Assembly: GCA_009704705.1 (NCBI GenBank)
Contig: WLDR01000067.1
Coordinates: 1 to 7,336, forward strand
Reading direction: 5' to 3'
Source: Actinomycetota bacterium
Lineage (GTDB): Bacteria; Actinomycetota; Actinomycetes; Actinomycetales; Microbacteriaceae
Length of the DNA stretch: 7,336 nucleotides
The position numbers were made by a program, and so were the translations under genes. The notes below the pieces were generated by a model that did no database searches, was not told where the DNA came from, and saw only the letters and a program-made list of their open reading frames with translations. This document shows positions 5,930-7,336 of this stretch, one piece after another (the stretch's first letter is position 1; the number at the start of each line of letters is the position of its first letter).

Positions 5930-5961
5930 AAGAATGGCCCCGCACGTGCGGGGCCATTCTT
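5930..5961. terminator. Bidirectional terminator, 32-bp perfect palindrome
   Basis: Each 16-base arm is perfectly complementary with no spacer (left arm AAGAATGGCCCCGCAC; centre between 5945 and 5946). An RNA hairpin would form with the central bases open. T-rich flanks follow in both directions (TTCTTGTTG on plus, TTCTTCGTT on minus). It starts 11 bases after the amidotransferase stop and ends 14 bases before the P450 stop codon, so it serves both convergent genes. Confidence 0.85.
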
Positions 5962-5975
5962 GTTGCAACCAGGGT

Positions 5976-7214
5976 CTAGCGCAGCGTGACCTTCACCGGC
6001 ATCGACTTGATGCCGTGGATGAAGTTCGAGTGCACGTAGTCGAGCGACGAGGTGCGCTCCATCTTGTCGATGCGACCGATCAGGTCTTCGAACATGATGA
6101 TGAGCTCAATACGGGCAAGTGCGTTGCCCAGACACATGTGAGGGCCACCACGACCGAACGTCATGTGTTCGTTCGGCATGCGAGTCGGGTTCATGGTGTT
6201 CGGGTCGTTGAAGACATCGGAGTCACGGTTACCCGAAGCAAACCACACAACGACCTTCTGTCCCGCCTTGATGTCTTTGCCACCAAACTCGACGTCCTTC
6301 GTCGCGGTGCGACGGAAGTGGTAAATCGGGCTCGCAAAGCGAAGGAACTCCTCGACCGCCCACGGGATGTCTTGCGGGTTCTCTTGCAGGTAGGAGATGA
6401 CCTGAGGGTTCTCGATCAGATTGTTCATCGTGTGGGCGATGGTCTGACGGGTCGTCTCGTGCCCGGCCACGATGAGCAACAGGAAGTTGGTGTGGAAGTC
6501 CTGATCCGAGAGCGGGATGCCGTCCATCGGGGTCTGGTTGATCATGGTCGAGACCAGGTCAACACCGTTGCGGCCGATGCGCTGGCGGCGAAGCTCGTCG
6601 CCGTAGGCGAAAACCTCAAGAGCAGCCGGCGACTTGAACGGAACGAGACGGTACTTCTCACTCTCGGCATCGGTCGGCAGCATCTGAGTGAGTTCGGGGT
6701 CGCTCGAGCCGATCATCGCATTGCCCCAGCGGATGATCTTGTCGATGTCGGTGTCTGGGATATCGAGCAGGCGAGCGAGCACGCGGATGGGGAAGTCGGC
6801 GGCGACGTCAGCCAGAAAGTCAAACTCCTTCTTGGCAAAGGCCGCATCGAGCGTCGTCGCCGTCAGCCCGCGCAAGAAGGTTTCGTATTTGGCGACACTG
6901 TTCGGCGTGAACTCGTTCTGGAGCAGACGACGAAGTGCGCGGTGACGCACGCCGTCGGAGTCGAGCAGCGAGCGACGGGCCGCTTCTTGCTCGGCATCCA
7001 GCTCTTCGAGGTTAGTGAAGTGGTTGCTCGTAAACGTTTCTGGATCACGCAGAACCTTGACGATGTCGTGGTACTTCATCATCGACCAGAAGCCGCTGCC
7101 ACCGTCAGTTTCGTCGCTCCAGTTGACGGGCGCGGTGTCGCGCAGCTCAGCAAAGAGGTCCCACGGGGCGCCGTTGTCGAATACGTCGAGGTCGGCAAGT
7201 GAACGGGAGGCCAT
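5976..7214 (-). CDS. Cytochrome P450 monooxygenase
   Basis: A soluble bacterial class I P450, 412 residues, inserting oxygen into an organic substrate. It needs a ferredoxin and reductase that are not in the window. Motifs: C-helix region DGVRHRALRR near 87-96, I-helix AGHETT (250-255) with the acid/threonine pair for oxygen activation, ExxR as Glu289-Arg292, GNRD near 328-331, and the heme loop FGRGGPHMCLG (353-363) with Cys361 as iron ligand. The heme loop has one residue more between Phe and Cys than the FGxGxHxCxG form, as in CYP124/125/142-like enzymes. ATG 7214 is preceded by GAGGAG 7 bases upstream. It carries the clearest copy of the shared operator. Neighbours suggest oxidation of an amine or gamma-glutamyl amide. 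The pairing of P450 with a GS-like gene is known from the mycobacterial piperidine locus (pipA, CYP151), but I cannot assign this one to CYP151. Confidence 0.93.
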   Translation of the reverse strand: MASRSLADLDVFDNGAPWDLFAELRDTAPVNWSDETDGGSGFWSMMKYHDIVKVLRDPETFTSNHFTNLEELDAEQEAARRSLLDSDGVRHRALRRLLQNEFTPNSVAKYETFLRGLTATTLDAAFAKKEFDFLADVAADFPIRVLARLLDIPDTDIDKIIRWGNAMIGSSDPELTQMLPTDAESEKYRLVPFKSPAALEVFAYGDELRRQRIGRNGVDLVSTMINQTPMDGIPLSDQDFHTNFLLLIVAGHETTRQTIAHTMNNLIENPQVISYLQENPQDIPWAVEEFLRFASPIYHFRRTATKDVEFGGKDIKAGQKVVVWFASGNRDSDVFNDPNTMNPTRMPNEHMTFGRGGPHMCLGNALARIELIIMFEDLIGRIDKMERTSSLDYVHSNFIHGIKSMPVKVTLR

Positions 7215-7221
7215 GTCTTAT

Positions 7222-7228
7222 CTCCTCA
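7222..7228 (-). promoter_or_regulatory. Ribosome binding site of the P450
   Basis: TGAGGAG on the minus strand, 7 bases before ATG 7214. The leader GATGAGGAGATAAGAC is nearly the same as that of the permease (AATGAGGAGATCAGAT). Confidence 0.8.
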
Positions 7229-7233
7229 TCGAG

Positions 7234-7253
7234 ATTGTTTGGATACGAACAAT
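7234..7253. promoter_or_regulatory. Operator-like palindrome, P450 copy (best dyad)
   Basis: ATTGTTTGGATACGAACAAT: 8 of 10 position pairs are complementary about the centre between 7243 and 7244, including the complete outer arms ATTGTT/AACAAT. The core TTTGGATACGAA is identical to the copy at 2795-2806. It begins about 7 bases after the inferred P450 -10, so it covers about +1 to +20. Confidence 0.65.
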
Positions 7254-7260
7254 ATAGACA

Positions 7261-7291
7261 ATAATACGCGTGGCTCGTCGTGCTGCGTCAA
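7261..7291 (-). promoter_or_regulatory. Candidate P450 promoter
   Basis: The minus strand has TTGACG (-35, 7286-7291; 5 of 6) and TATTAT (-10, 7261-7266; 5 of 6) with a long 19-base spacer. The same ACTTGACG element lies at a matching distance before the permease. The long spacer may mean a need for activation or a weak promoter. Confidence 0.5.
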
Positions 7292-7331
7292 GTCTGTCCT
7301 TCAGAATGGCGTCAGGAAAGTTTGAGGAATC

Positions 7332-7336
7332 ATGAC
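7332..7336 (+). CDS. Possible start of a divergent plus-strand gene, cut by window edge
   Basis: ATGAC at 7332-7336 is preceded by GAGGA (7324-7328) with a tight 3-base gap. It would continue the strict strand alternation of the window. Only one full codon is visible, so nothing can be said of the product. A regulator or a P450 redox partner would be natural here, but that is speculation. Confidence 0.25.

Noticed and set aside
5934..7202. Long plus-strand open frame (422 codons) antisense to the P450
   Set aside because: It lies wholly opposite a P450 with all family motifs intact. The frame has low-complexity Arg/Val/Asp composition, starts inside the terminator palindrome and has no ribosome site. 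It is a GC-bias shadow.
5976..7214. Direct naming of the P450 as PipA/MorA (CYP151)
   Set aside because: The link rests only on the neighbouring GS-like gene. The heme loop resembles CYP124/125-like forms, and I cannot compute identity to CYP151.
1..7336. Mobile element, CRISPR array, tRNA or rRNA
   Set aside because: No transposase, integrase, terminal inverted or spaced direct repeats, or tRNA-like cloverleaf was seen. Composition is even apart from the promoter gaps.

Overview
The window looks like chromosomal DNA of a high-GC Gram-positive bacterium. Coding sequence is GC-rich with G/C-ending codons, intergenic gaps are short, ribosome sites are strong GAGGAG/AAAGGAG types, and at least one gene looks leaderless. 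I infer an actinobacterium, possibly Microbacteriaceae or another Micrococcales/Mycobacteriales member. Placement below class level is a guess.

Layout, left to right: (1) a 5'-truncated PuuC-like aldehyde dehydrogenase (+, 1-1050); (2) an APC-family amino acid/amine permease (-, 1115-2626); (3) an acetoacetate-decarboxylase-family protein (+, 2828-3643); (4) a glutamine-synthetase-like gamma-glutamyl-amine ligase (-, 3706-5058); (5) a class I glutamine amidotransferase-type hydrolase (+, 5212-5919); (6) a cytochrome P450 (-, 5976-7214); (7) a possible start of a further plus-strand gene at the very edge (7332). The genes alternate strand without exception. Each convergent gap (1051-1114, 3644-3705, 5920-5975) holds a hairpin able to act as a terminator. 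Each divergent gap (2627-2827, 5059-5211, 7215-7336) holds promoter-like and operator-like sequence. No gene-free stretch exceeds about 200 bases.

Five gene types match, by family, the parts list of a gamma-glutamylation pathway for amine catabolism (E. coli Puu for putrescine, Pseudomonas Ipu for isopropylamine): importer, gamma-glutamyl ligase, oxidising enzyme, aldehyde dehydrogenase and gamma-glutamyl hydrolase. The differences are a P450 where Puu has a flavin oxidase and Ipu a multicomponent monooxygenase, a GMP-synthase-type amidotransferase where Puu has PuuD, and an extra acetoacetate-decarboxylase-family enzyme with altered active-site positions. The proposed flow is: amine enters by the permease, is capped by glutamate, is oxidised by the P450 (before or after capping), the aldehyde is oxidised to an acid, and glutamate is released by the amidotransferase. 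The decarboxylase-family protein would act on a carbon-skeleton intermediate. The substrate is not known.

A 20-bp imperfect palindrome with core TTTGGATA(C/T)(G/A)AA occurs in front of the permease, the decarboxylase-family gene and the P450. This suggests that one regulator ties these separately transcribed genes into a single regulon. The ligase/hydrolase gap carries a different inverted repeat, TCGTTAG-N4-CTAACGA.
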